From contig CM041465.1 of NCBI GenBank assembly GCA_023213395.1, positions 206,963,741-207,027,740 of the forward strand: 64,000 bases of DNA. The letters run 5' to 3'. Positions 33,865 to 46,622 of the stretch are shown here, one piece after another (position 1 is the first letter of the stretch; each line of letters begins with the position of its first letter). Under the pieces are notes generated by a model. The model saw only the letters and a list, made by a program, of their open reading frames with translations, was not told the origin of the DNA and did not search any database. This DNA comes from Cycas panzhihuaensis. Lineage: Eukaryota > Cycadophyta. The translations under genes and the position numbers were made by a program.

Positions 33865-36076
33865 CAACTTATCAGATGGCTTGAAGTTGATGTTTAATTA
33901 GGTAATTATAACTGTATTCCCAACTGATAGTATGTCCAGCCCAGGATTGTACCAGAGTACTTATAAGTCAATGGTAAGAAATCAATTTGACTATAAGAGA
34001 ATACAGATGACAATATAAGAAATTGATACTTATAAGTATAAATAAATAATAAGAGCTAAGTATTTGACTTTATTAAAGTAAACTTATGGGTACCGATAAT
34101 TGAATGTTATATTTAACTTATTTAAAGGAGGTAAAGAAAAATTTAACTTAGCAATAAAACTTATTTGAATGGCTCAATAATATATATATATATATATATA
34201 TAATGATACAAATAAAATATATTATATGTGATATAATATTTAAGAGTAATAAAAGTATTTATAATGATATATGGTATGCAATTAAATTGGTGACTTTTAT
34301 ATGCTCAATACTACATATATGGTATTACTATATATATCTATATATATAAAGTTAATAGTATATTAGAAAATGATGGAAGGGTGGGCGAATATTAAGAACT
34401 TTATATTTTAAAATAAATCAAATGTGCAATATATAATATTATAAGATGGATAAGGGTTTAGTATATATTATGGTGGCGACGACTAGTAGAGAGAGATGTA
34501 ATGGATGGAAGTGGTGAGGAATGTAGGGGCAAAGGCTAATGGATAGAACGAGACAGGGACGTGACCAGGACGTAATGGAATTGGAAAGGAACGGGATACA
34601 ACGGGGACAGAATGGGATAAGACGAAATGCAAACAGACAAATGGCATAAGGCAATGGAATGACAATAACATTCGTACCTCACCATTAGATAGATTTATTA
34701 ATAAATTTAGAGTTTTCTAATTGCATTAACGACTGTTATATTATATACAATAGTCATATATTGTTTCGTAATATTAGATAAAAGACTTGCAATTTTCTAG
34801 GCGAAGAGATATATGAATAAAATTCAAAGTTTTTCTTGACCATATTAACACTGATTGGGTATATTAACATTGGACTATGTGGAATGATAACTAGGCATAT
34901 TAATGTTGGTAATTCAATGCACTTAGAAATAAATATGTCTACTAAAATTGTAGAGTTTGATCTCCTATTACTATAAATGTCATAGCCACTACTTGTTGTG
35001 GACTAGGCACGTCATCCCTGTGTGTGTAATTGCTGCTTATTATGGGCTATCGTGTTTGCCCTATTTTCCTACGGAATAGCCTTCTCACATATATGTATCA
35101 ATACATATATGTGGCATGATGGTATATAAGTAATATACCAAGGTTGTTACTGAATAATGGCAACGTGAAGTATGTTAATAAGCTTGCATGGCTTAATATA
35201 ATAATAGCAGTAATATAATAGTATAATAACAGTTTATGTGTCTTATTTATGATAGAAGAAAATGACAATTGTAATATATTATAGTAACAAACAGCGTGAA
35301 TACCCTAACCTAACACAATATGATATTGAATAATCTTTATGGAAGAGGAAGACAGGGTGAAACAATGGTGTGGTTGAATCGACGAACATTGTACTTGAAT
35401 GATCTATAGACTGGCCAATGGATGACGTGAACTAGAAGAGGTGATGAACAGGCTGTTCGATAGTGATAAACTAGAAAAATGATAATGTTAATGTAAACAA
35501 TAATGAGGGTGATAAGATGAGTACATAGGGATGGCAACCAGAAGATGAAATTTTAAACAACTTTAAGATAAGGAGGATGATGAATAAGGATGCTATCAGA
35601 GTGTATCAAAATTGGCAGAATAATTTAATAATAAGACTATTATAGCAATGTAATGCTTCAAGCTTGTGTGATACACTCACAAGTATTTCTGCAGAGCTTG
35701 CATTTCGAACTTTCTTTAGTGAAGCATATATTAAATATTTATGAAGGCTACGCAGTGTTTGTACTGATGATTCTTAATTTATCAAAGTCTATCAAATTGT
35801 GAATTGACACAGAGATATGGTAAAATATGAAAATAATTAAATACGACCAAGAATATGTTCTCTTTGTATGTGATTGATAGTTGATATGTGCTCTCTACAA
35901 ATTTTTGTACTTCACGAATTTTACACAGATTCACATATGCTTCACCCAGAATATACTAATATAAGAAATGTATTGTCGCAGTAGAGATACGTAGATGTTA
36001 TTGGGAGGTAAGATGCCATAGTAATTTCTTATAAATTTTGTTGAGTGAGAGCACATAATCGAATGCCCAGAAATAA
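33865..36076 (-). other. B: long untranslated leader
   Basis: About 2.2 kb between the primer site and gag with no recognised domain. It includes a TA run (34175-34202) and minus-strand frames at 34439-34671 and 35337-35537 that match nothing. A leader this long is unusual for an element with 200-bp LTRs. I found no LTR pair inside it to indicate a further insertion. Confidence 0.5.
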
Positions 36077-36078
36077 TG

Positions 36079-36090
36079 CTCTGATACTAA
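36079..36090 (-). other. B: Met-tRNA primer-binding site
   Basis: Plus strand GCTCTGATACTA gives TAGTATCAGAGC on the minus strand, one base from the standard TGGTATCAGAGC. It lies one base from the LTR start at 36092. Confidence 0.88.
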
Positions 36091-36091
36091 T

Positions 36092-36291
36092 TGTTTCAAA
36101 CCCAATCCAAAACTAGAAGAAACTGAATTAATACGATGCAAAGAGCTTTGAGAAAAGTAAATATTATCTATATCAATTTAAAAGATGGTTCTTCCAATAT
36201 GACAACGGCTATATATATTGGATCTATTGTTTATCAAGGGACATAATCCTTTTAAAGTATCTTTTCAACCAATAACAAGAGGTTTATAATA
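36092..36291 (-). repeat. B: 5' LTR
   Basis: 200 bp, partner of 29014-29215, differing by about 14 substitutions and one TA unit. Followed by the target copy GAGCA (36292-36296). Confidence 0.92.
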
Positions 36292-36648
<357 letters not shown>

Positions 36649-38408
36649 GATAATTACTATAATTCTTTTATAGTGTACTTTTTAGAGCCATAGATAATAT
36701 ATGTTTGGGGGACACAAGACATAAAACTCTACACTTCTCCTTATAAAATAAAAGAAGAGGATAAGGATTTCTTTATTGATCCTCTTCTACCATTGATACC
36801 AAAGGTTATTTTTATGATGAAGATGAGACCAAGAGTAGTTATACTGTAGGTTCTTGGTATGTAATGCCATTGTGTATATGATGAATTACCCATGGCATCT
36901 CTATTATCTATTATTCTTGACTTGTGAGTTATCTACTAAAAGATTGTAAATAGAGAAAATGAATTAGTTAATAGCCTAGCCAGGCTTCTATCCACTTTGA
37001 TAAAAATTATACTATTGATTTTCTATAATCATACTAGAAAGATATTTCCATATACATTTCTTATTTTATATATGTCATTATTTATTTATATAGCGAGAGG
37101 AGAAAGGAGGTTGTGATGTGATAGAATTAACGGGTTGTTAAAGTAAGTCCAAATAAAACTCCTAGTAAATGAAGTTAATGCAAGGCTTCACTCTCATATT
37201 ATTATATTATTATTATTATGTCTACCTTATAATAGTATTTATATTAGAATGATTCAATTCTAAAACTTGAAAAATAAAATAAAATAAATATAAGGAAAGG
37301 AACTAGGAATGCATTGATCTATAGTCATGGCATTTACTTATTAGAGCACATTTTAAGTTTCTAATTTTATTTTACTTTTCTAATCATGGTTTATGAAGGA
37401 ATATACTATCCTTCCTTATCTTGTAAATGGCTAGTAAGTTGTAATCCTAGCCAACCAAATATAATATCTACCTATTAAAAGGATTCAATGAATAATGTTG
37501 ATATATGAATATAGCATATATCATGGATAGGACTTTAGATCAACTAAAGACATGTAGAACCTCATATGTATTGAGGTACAATTAATGAAACAAGTTATTA
37601 TAAGGTATTAAGTGGGTGAGTTTTTTAATAGTAGCCTATGCTGAGATTTTCTCATTTACTAATAGTATGAAGTATCCAATAGAAGTAGGTAACTTAGTAT
37701 TGTCTTATGTAGCATGGTTTTTAACATAATTAATGATGATTCCTAATGAATATCTAGTATGATGCAACTACTCTCCCCATTAATGAAGAACTTATCCTAT
37801 AATGTTAAAGCTATTGAACTAATGTAGTGGTTATCTATTAGACCAAACCCTTGATTATATAATAAGTTGGAAAAGGTTGTAGCCCAACCTGAACCCTCTA
37901 ATTGAACTCTCTAAACTACAAAGAGGAATATATATCTTAGGGCTTGCCACTTATTTAGACCTAGAAAAAGGAGTTACCTTCCAATAGGAACTCATGTGAG
38001 AGGTTTTAGAAACCTTATAAAGGCATGAGTAGGACTCAACATAACTTCCATAAACTAGGTAAGGAGTAATGTAACATCTAGATATGAAATGTCATTATAT
38101 GGAATTCAACAAAGTAATCACTACTAGATGACAAGACACATCTTAAATTTATATAAATAAACGTTGGTTAATATCATGAATAATATTCATTTGAATCCAA
38201 ACCTCATTGATCAACAACATGATGAAGATTAATTAATGAACCATATGCTTAAGGGACTTCTTAGCAATTCCATAAATGCAACAACTAGTTAACCATGTGG
38301 ACTGGTGGATGGATGATCCTTCATATGATATCATTGATTCCTATTTATCCCATAGATATATATTAGTTTTTCTTCAAACCTATATAGCTTATTAAATCTA
38401 AAAGAGAT
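36649..38408 (+). other. Internal region of D, right part
   Basis: Continues D after element A. No readable gag or pol; AT-rich with scattered stops in all frames. A purine stretch AAATCTAAAAGAGA precedes the right LTR at 38409. Confidence 0.5.
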
Positions 38409-38847
38409 GTTAGGATTTGACAATATTCTAGAATAGAATATGTTTTAAATCTAGGAGAGTTATTAATTGATAAAGGGGTCATGACAATTTTGTTAATAAA
38501 GGAATTAATTAATATAAAATCGAAAATTAATATGAGAATTAAGAGAGTTAGTTAAATGGTTGAATCACCAAATGTGAAATATAACTATGTTGCATGAGAG
38601 AGGCATTGAAGAGGATTGTATGTGTATTATGAGAGATTGACATTAGAGGTTGATGCATTAACTTAGGGGTTAGTAGCCTCTACTATCCAATCAACCATGT
38701 AACTTCCTTAGTTAATAAATGGTGGTAATGCTACATACTTCTATGTATCTTTAGCTCTATCCCTTCTCTTTCTTGTGGATTCCATCCCTTTCTTATAATA
38801 CCACATTAGCAATTGATTATAGTATTAATGTCTTAAGATTGCTAATA
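38409..38847 (+). repeat. 3' LTR of D
   Basis: Begins TGTTAGGATTTGACA after a purine tract and ends GCTAATA. From about 38470 on it aligns with 15705-16093. Confidence 0.65.
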
Positions 38848-39789
38848 ATTGTGAATTATAAATTTTTTCTACCTCATAAGCTGTGACATCCTCACTCCCT
38901 CATGAGTCATGAAGTCTTTGCACTTTTGTGATTCATGGCATATTTGTAGTTTCATGAATAATGGGAGTTTTTGAAAATGTACATTGTGGGGTCTCTGCAA
39001 TCTTACCTAACACATGCCAATCTTCCACTTGAACCCACGCACTTAGTCATCACCATGTAGACAAAAGTTAAACATTTATTTAATAAATCATAAACCCACT
39101 CCCATATATAAATAGTCCAAATTCTTCTCCCCATGTGCATATGGGATAAATTAATTTAAACTACCTCAAAAGGTTTAAAAGTTTGAGATTCAACTACCTG
39201 CAACTTTTAAACCCCTTATCTAAATTCAATGATCCATAGAATTGAAAATATTTGGAAGAACTCTTTCTAACCATATACATCTCTAAATTTTTTATCATTC
39301 TAAATAGTATCAAATTTTGGTATTCTCTGATGGGCTTATAAACTATAAAACCAAAGCATCAAAGCTTCATGATCCTTAGTGGTTTTCAAAAGAAGTAGAT
39401 GATGCTTCTACATCATATCCTAATATCATATAAATTACTTAACTAAGTAGATAGAAGAGCATACTAAACTAGACCTTCTAAAGGGATCCATAGACTAATA
39501 GGTTGATGACATGTCTTAAATTTCTAATAATTTTAATGTTTTAAAATAAATTTCCATTAATAGAGCCTTGAGGAGTTACAAGATAGTAGAAAATAATTAG
39601 AGGAATGGATTCTTTATAATGATCATATAGCTATCTAGATTTGTAACTTGAAAGTTAATTGAATAAAAAAGGGACAACAAGTACTCACTTTATAACAAAA
39701 ATTAGATAAAGCCTTATAGTAGATAGAGTATTTTAAGTTGTATAAATATGAGATGAAATAGAAAATGAATATAATATATTTCCAATACT
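38848..39789. other. No recognised feature
   Basis: AT-rich sequence between D and the truncated copia C2a. No LTR, domain or RNA gene could be supported. A phrase CTTTTAAACC and its reverse complement GGTTTAAAAG recur near 39168-39217 (weak inverted repeat). Confidence 0.4.
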
Positions 39790-40656
39790 TAGATAAGTAG
39801 GCCTTATAAAGTCACTTATCTCTTAATCTTTGTGGATGATATACTAATAATGGGGAATGGTGAATAAGTAATTAGCCAATCAAAGAAGGACCTTACTAAA
39901 ACTTTTAAATTGTTTAATCTTGGGTTGATGAAATATTACTTGGGAATTAAGGTAACTCAAAAGAATGATAACATCTTTCTCTCTTAAGAAAAATATATCA
40001 ACAATCTTCTGATAAAATTTTAGTTGGAAGATGCTCAGCTAATGGTTATACCTATGGAACCTAATGTTAAACTCTCAGTTGATGGCAGCACTTGAGAGGT
40101 AGATACAATACTCTACAGGTAACTTGTAGGTAGTCTCATCTATACTACTAATACAAGGCCAGATATTACATATTTTATTGATATTCTTACAAGATTCATG
40201 GAAAATCCTAAGTAGAATTAGTGGTAGTGTACAATACGAATATTGAGGTAGCTAAATATAACCAACAAATATGATATATTATATGAACCTAATACATAAT
40301 TTAAATTTTATATATACATAAACTTTGTTAGAGATAAAGACATAGGAAGATCCATATCTAAGTATAGATGACTACTACTTATATATTACTACTTCTGAGA
40401 TAAACAAGGAGATGATAGGCTTAGAAAATTGTTAAATACAATGAATGTCACCCAAACAAGTTCTACTAGCCTATGTATAGATAATCAGTCTATAAACCAT
40501 ATGGCTAAAAATCTTGTATTTCATAATTATACCAAACAGATAAGTATAAAAGTCCATAGAATTAGAGAACAAATTTATAATGACATAATTCAATTAGAGC
40601 ACTATACCATAGTAGATCAAGTGGCTGATATCTTTACCAAACCACTACAAAGGTGA
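39790..40656 (+). pseudogene. C2a: reverse transcriptase end and RNase H
   Basis: Starts KVTYLLIFVDDILIMGN with FVDD intact at 39829-39840, then LGLMKYYLGIKVTQKN, LYR then a stop and LVGSLIYTTNTRPDITYFI, all copia landmarks. The last open part (40429-40656) reads SLCIDNQSINHMAKN, VHRIREQIYN and QVADIFTKPLQR, the standard end of copia RNase H, closing with TGA. Stops in the middle (mostly Trp/Gln sites) break it. Confidence 0.85.
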
Positions 40657-40739
40657 AGTTTGAATAGTTCTAAAGGCAACTTAGCCTTAGGGCCTCCATC
40701 TCTAACCGATTAAAGGAGATGACAATGGGACCATCATAC

Positions 40740-40850
40740 TTTGTTTTATTTATAAACACCCCTTGTGGGTATAGAAGGACAAGAGTAAGTCTTTACTCTA
40801 TTCCATTCATGAAAACCCCTTATGAGCATGAAAGGATAAGGCTTATACCA
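40740..40850 (+). repeat. C2a: two diverged ~61-bp repeats in the spacer
   Basis: TTTATAAACACCCCTTGTGGG and, about 61 bp later, TTCATGAAAACCCCTTATGAG head two similar units ending AAGGA.AAG. C2b has the same pair at about 52370 and 52431, so the duplication predates the split of the two copies. Confidence 0.6.
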
Positions 40851-41132
40851 TTTTAGAAAATTGGAACCTATCAAAACCTAAAAGGATATGGGGAATGACC
40901 AAATGGTATATGGAGATTAAGTAGATTTTAGTTACAAAATTTATTATATTGATTGTCTATCTGGCTTCATTCAAAGAGCTACCTAAGCTAGGTTAGTAGA
41001 TTTAAAAGTACATAGGTTTTCTTCCTAATGAGGGTTTCCCACAAAAGTGTCATAGTAGTTTGCTTTGTAAGAGGTTCAAATGAAGACTTCATAGGATAGA
41101 ATAAAATAACTTTCTACTATTAAGGGGGATAT

Positions 41133-41429
41133 TGAAACAGTTTAATGTCATAAGGTCATTACATTAGTTGATTATTGCTAAAAGGATCTTAAGTGAACTT
41201 TAAATTAAATCACTTAGGTGAAATACACTTTCATGTATATTATGTATAATTTCATTTCATGTAACTCTAATGCTCCCTCTCTTAATGTAAAAGTAAAAGC
41301 TTAATGGAGGAGGCTCATTCTTACCTCACTATTTTGTGAGAGCTACTCTTTTTCTCTTAAGTCTCTCTTATTCTCATGTTTTCCTTTGTGTATAATGCAT
41401 GGAGATGAAGGATAGATTGACTCCTTTCA
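41133..41429 (+). repeat. C2a: 3' LTR
   Basis: 297 bp, TGAAACAG...CCTTTCA. Aligns with 46311-46608 and 52765-53053. Confidence 0.88.
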
Positions 41430-42600
41430 CCTATGTAGACAAGATAAATAAGTTGGAAATAAGTGCAAGTAGCATAAAAACATATCATACCTATTACCCT
41501 ACAGGATAATAAGTGGTTTCTTTAGTAACATATGGCTAGAAATACATAACTCATTGGTATCTATGGATAGAAGTGCATCAAACCATCAATATATATAGAA
41601 AAAAATACATGATAAAGGTGTATTATAGCCTTACAAATTGCCTCTATAGGATTACAGTAGTATAGAGATATAAGAATAAGACTTAAAAATGACTTAAATA
41701 AGGTATAAAAAGGATTTTACTTAATAAAATATTAAAAGTGACTCTTACTCTTATGACATTTTTAATAAATTTCTATAAAAAAATAGGGTTCTCTAAATCC
41801 TATACATAGAAGTTATAACTTAATTTTTATATTTTTCTTCCTATTTGGGGTATCACATTAATAAATAATTTATCAAATAATGTGGGACCTAAAAAAAAAA
41901 TTTATATGCCTAAAATGATAAAATAACTCATAAAGATTATACATTTTTTAACTTGATTTGATTTTGAGATAAATTTTCTACTAAAAATCAACTCTAAAAT
42001 ATTTTATATGACCTATTATTACAAAGGGGGATAAGTCAAGATTCTAGGATATGTTCTAGATCTAAATCTAGGCTTCACATAACCATGATATAATAGAAAA
42101 AGTAAACATATATTCCTAAAATAAAGAGGGGCTAGAAAATTATTGTTAAGCCCCTTTTAGTTGCTAAGTTATTGATCATATTAGGTTGCCATGTGACTAT
42201 GGGTCTACAAGGTAAGGGGCCTCAAGGACTTAAAGTGATTATGAAATTTAATTAAATTTTAAAATTAACTTTTAAGGAAGGATAAGTAAGTAAATCACAC
42301 TAATAAACATGGATTTGTTCCTCCCAATTAAACACATTGCTAAGCCATGGGCATTGCCACCTTCATTCTTTATTTTCTCATATCCAAACACTTATGGAAT
42401 CATTATATCCTTTAAGGGGCTCTCTTTATGATCTAATATTACATAACTCATCTCACTAAGTTATGTAAAACACTATCATATGGACAGCTATTAGGAGGTT
42501 AAGAGATAAAATTAATTATAGAACTTCATATATGAGACGATAAGTTGGCCAATGGTATGCAAGGCCACTATGCTGTCTAATAGAATGTAAGACCACTTAG
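41430..42600. other. No recognised gene; may include the start of E's 5' LTR
   Basis: AT-rich. The left limit of element E's LTR could not be found because its partner lies outside the window. Confidence 0.4.
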
Positions 42601-42638
42601 GCCACCAATAGGATTGCATGTAAAAGACCCACTTTTTT

Positions 42639-42648
42639 CTATATAAGG
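42639..42648 (+). promoter_or_regulatory. TATA-like box in E's 5' LTR
   Basis: TTTTTCTATATAAGGGTC is a close match to a plant TATA box, about 950 bp before the LTR end. It is likely the U3/R promoter of E, inferred from position only. Confidence 0.4.
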
Positions 42649-43600
42649 GTCATAGATTGTAAATGATGGTTATCTTGATGTAACATTTTATAAAGATTAT
42701 GTTACGATACTCTCTATTTTGGTGATCATTTATCACTCTTATTTTCGCGTGGGATTCTCTATTAATTTGTTTATCTTATTGGTCAGAATGAAGCAGTTAC
42801 CATTGTCATTTTTTACTATATGATAGAGCATTTGTGAGAAGAAACATCCCATCTAATCTTTTAGTGATATCTCTGTATCTAAGGCATTTTTTATCTTTGT
42901 GTAGGGATCAACCCTTAATACTATCTCATAAATCAAGTTATCTACACAAGTAGAGATCAATCTCATCTCATCATTTTATGTCTATATTAGTGAGAACCTC
43001 TACTATTGGTGTTGGATACCTCTTATTTATAATGCCATGATATTTAATGTGTCGAATTCATAAGGTGTTTCATTAGCTTTAGTTGTGTATGTCCTCTTCT
43101 CTATATGAGGTGATATGACCTTGTCTTAGTCTTCTAAGGAGTTATATGTTCTTCATATTGTCTACTATACAACTAGATTAATGTTACCTCTACACTACAC
43201 ATTTTATTATATGACCTCTCTTCACTAGAAAAAAATAGTTAAGCTAACACATATGATAAGGAGACTTTGATGGTTAGTGTTAACCATTAACTTTTATATG
43301 TAGACTACTTATGTATTCTAGTGGAATAAGGTCTTGTTTCCTACCAATAGTATCTTGTGAAAAGGGGCCTCTATTTCTTATTTAAGGTAGACTTATTATA
43401 AAGGGAAGGTTATTGAGTCTTATCATTTTCTACAGGTTATACTTTGTTACCCCTTTTTTAGTGTTCTTTTGATTCTCTTTACTGAACTTGATCTTCTTTA
43501 TAATCCATCTTATAAATTATAATGAAGTGCTATAATATTATCTAAGATTCTTATTTATATGTTTAAGTATGAATAAATATTGGTACAATATTCTTCCAAG

Positions 43601-43613
43601 TGGTATAAGAGCT
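43601..43613 (+). other. E: decayed Met-tRNA primer-binding site
   Basis: TGGTATAAGAGCT matches TGGTATCAGAGC with one change and lies 1-2 bases after CTTCCAA, the probable LTR end near 43598. Confidence 0.7.
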
Positions 43614-45000
43614 AAGTTAGGAACCCACTTAAAGAAGCAGATTAGTAGGAGGAGTGGAAAAAAATAGAAATTTTTTTCCCTTGGTGAAATTCTAGAAACC
43701 CTCTCCTACTTTCAATTTTTCATTTTCTCTACTATTGTTATTTTCTAAAAGTCTACAATCAACTATAAGGGGGTAACAAGTTACCTTTCTATCATATCCC
43801 CTAGTTATAGGTAGAGACCCTATACTGAAGGTCTTTAAACATCATAAGGATATATCATTTTTGGCCAAGCATATACAGGTATATGATTGTACATGAAGCC
43901 AAGTAGGTACCATTGCTTATACATGCCTTAAATAGAACTTGGTTTTGGGATTAAGCCTCTATATACCTTTTGATATATTAGAGGACCCTTATCTTTTACG
44001 TTTCATAAAATAGGTAACCTATCGGTCACCTATCTCCTATAGTGCACCAATTAGTAGTTAGCACCAAGAAGCTACTCCTCATGAATATCCCAACATAGCT
44101 CTCATGACTATAAGTACAAATTTCCTCCATTGTTGACACCTTGAGAGATTGGACAAGTAATAGTAATAATTAGGAAGTTTATCAAGGGGCCTATAGAACA
44201 AAGTTGATCCTATTCTTAAGTCTTAGGTATTTCCAAACCTAATACAAGATTGTTGAGACCATTGTACTTCTATAAAGGGGGTGAACTTATGAAATATTTA
44301 TATCATAAGTAATAGTGCTAAACCACATAATTTTAAATTATAATAACAATAATAAATCTTACAACATGACAATACTGGATTATATTATAGAATTAATATC
44401 AAAGTAATTTTAAATATCCTATCTAAACCTTTAGCAAAATTTCTAAATCTTACACCTAATCTTTTACTTTAATTCTACCTCTTGTATTAAGGGGAAAAAA
44501 AGAGTTTATATGGTCACTTTTAAGAATACTTCTCTGATTTAGATGAAACCTACATTAATAGACTAGAAACAAAAAAAATTACCTTATAAATTTATAGGTC
44601 TTATTTCAATTAGCGTATTGTGTTATTCATTTTCCACTAGGGTAACTTCAACTATTTTTTTTAGGGTGTAAAAATATATAAGTACTTGGTGGGTAATGCC
44701 ACCCAACTTTCACCCTTAAATCTCACCTATGCCATTTTGATGAGTTCTTTGTACTTACTTTAGTGTTTTAGGTGATATTATTATATACTTTTGGGGGTCA
44801 ACAAGTTATAGGCATCCTCCCCCCTAAAAAAAAAAAAATATTCCTACCCATCTACATTAGTTTCCAAATTTTTAAAATCGTGTTCCTTCCATCTTCTCTC
44901 CCTTTTTAATAAATACCCTTCTTCTTTCCTATCCTTTTTTCTTATAATCCCTTTCTTCTATTCAAGATACTATATTTTATATCTATAGCATCCACATAAG
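43614..45000 (+). other. E: untranslated leader
   Basis: No recognised domain between the primer site and gag. Contains A/T runs and a few local TTTATAGG phrases only. Confidence 0.45.
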
Positions 45001-46310
45001 CAATGGGTATTTAGGAACTTGATGGTCAATTCCAAGAAATGTCTGATAACAATGATGCATTGAACAAGGGTATAACAAGTTTGGATCATCAAGTTAAGGA
45101 TTCCAACTAGAAGCATGACTTACTTTAATAAAAATAGGACTCATTTGAATAAAAATAGGATTTTTTTATTCAAAAGTTACATAGAATATTATGGTATATA
45201 TGATCTAATTATTATATCCCACCCATAGATCCATCTACCTCAAAAATTTTAGGACCTTTTCTACTTTACTCTATGATAACCACAAACCCCATCATAAGAT
45301 CATCATACTAAACTTTGATCCTAATATTAATAAGGATTCTACCTAAATTTAGATTAGTAGGATGGAGTTATGTTTTGCCTTGAATCTTATGTCTATAGCA
45401 TAATAATTAATATTCACTTTAATCCATTTAGATAGGAAAGACTATCATTGGTTCTAATGCTAGAAATGAGAGAACCAAATAAACTAAACATGGGACTTAT
45501 TCTCCACGAGTTTTTCTTAGTAGTACAATGACACAAGGAATCACTCTTTGTTTACCCAACTTACCAAACAAAGATAAATAATTTTAATAAAGGTGTATAC
45601 TAATGAGTTTTAGGTATTATAAAATCAAGTCTCTCAATAACCTAATGTCAAAAGTCTTATTAGCATTTATACTTCATGTCTTAAGGAGCATATTTAGATC
45701 CCTTGTACTCCTTAAAAGATTCCATCTCTAAAACAAGAATAGTTGAAGTAAAATTTATGGTAGAATACTTATCCACTTTTAGAAAAGAATATTTATGGTA
45801 CCATTATCCCCATTAATTTGATAAGTAGCATTAACATTCTCAATTAGAGGAAGTCTAATAACTAGCACTAGACTTCTCTTCAACTGCATTTCATATTCTA
45901 TCTATAGAAGCTAATTGTTAATTAAAGGTTGGCCTCTGTATTAAGTGCTAAAAAAAGTAGGCTCCTAGTTATACAAAGGTGTGTAAGGAAAGGCATATAA
46001 TTTTTACTATTGACCCTAATCTTGGAGATGATTTTGAAGTTAAAACTAAACTTGAACCTAAGGAGGATCCCCCTCAAGAATCTCCCTTACCTATTTCCTA
46101 ACTTGATGTACCCTTATCAGTGGTTTCTTCCTCAACTTACCTAGAGCCAATTTATGTAAAAGGCACCCTTTAAAAGACACCTATATTAATATTGATCAAT
46201 GGTTATATGTCATTAAATTTCATTGACATATCCCTAACTTGATAATTAAACCTCTATATTATTCTAAAACTAAATTTACATGCTCCTTTCTTAGCCATTA
46301 GACCTTATAC
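45001..46310 (+). pseudogene. E: gag and start of protease, broken
   Basis: Reads ELDGQFQEMSDNNDALNKGI near the start, then RMELCFALNLMSIA and LIHLDRKDYHWF, matching gypsy gag (RMELCF.LN....LASLHL.G.AYHWF). FIYGLKEHIRTL-like text lies near 45670. The protease starts VKGTL, a stop, KTPILILI, then NGYMSLNFID where DSGSTHNFID is usual, so the catalytic triplet is lost. It stops at 46310 where C2b begins. Confidence 0.7.
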
Positions 46311-46608
46311 TGAAACAGTTTAATGTCATAAGGTCATTACATTAGTTAATTATTTCTAAAAATGATCTTAAGTAAACTTTAAATCAGATCACTTAAGTAA
46401 AATGCTCTTTTATGTTCATTATATATAATTTCATTTCACCTAACTCTAATGCTCCCTCTCTCAATATAAAAGTAAAAGCTCAATAGAGTAGGCTCATTCT
46501 TACCTCCCTATTTTGTGAGAGCTACACTCCTTCTCTCAAGTCTCTCTTGCTTCCATATTTACCTTTGTGTTTAATGTATAGAGATGAAGGATAGATCCAC
46601 TCTTTTCA
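46311..46608 (+). repeat. C2b: 5' LTR
   Basis: 298 bp, TGAAACAG...TTTTCA, two bases before the primer-binding site. Confidence 0.9.
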
Positions 46609-46610
46609 TG

Positions 46611-46622
46611 TGGTATTAGAGC
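46611..46622 (+). other. C2b: Met-tRNA primer-binding site
   Basis: TGGTATTAGAGC, one C-to-T change from TGGTATCAGAGC. Confidence 0.88.

Larger units (their letters stand above)
29014..36291 (-). mobile_element. Ty3/gypsy chromovirus B (minus strand), complete structure
   Basis: Two LTRs of about 200 bp (29014-29215 and 36092-36291) end TGTTTC...TTATAATA on the plus strand and are flanked by the exact 5-bp duplication GAGCA (29009-29013, 36292-36296). I count about 14 substitutions between the LTRs. Gag, protease, reverse transcriptase, RNase H, integrase and chromodomain follow in that order on the minus strand. Short LTRs and a C-terminal chromodomain suggest a Reina- or Galadriel-like chromovirus, clade not certain. 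Stops and active-site losses make it inactive. Confidence 0.92.
39790..41429 (+). mobile_element. Ty1/copia C2a, 5'-truncated copy
   Basis: Contains the end of reverse transcriptase, RNase H, a spacer, a polypurine tract (TTAAGGGGGATAT) and one LTR (41133-41429). The 5' two-thirds are missing. It is the same family as C2b: both share nearly identical blocks around GTCACTTATCTCTTAATCTT and in the spacer and LTR. C2a keeps the RNase H region that C2b has lost. Confidence 0.85.

Noticed and set aside
34439-34671. Two overlapping minus-strand frames in B's leader
   Set aside because: Short, overlapping in different frames, no recognisable domain.
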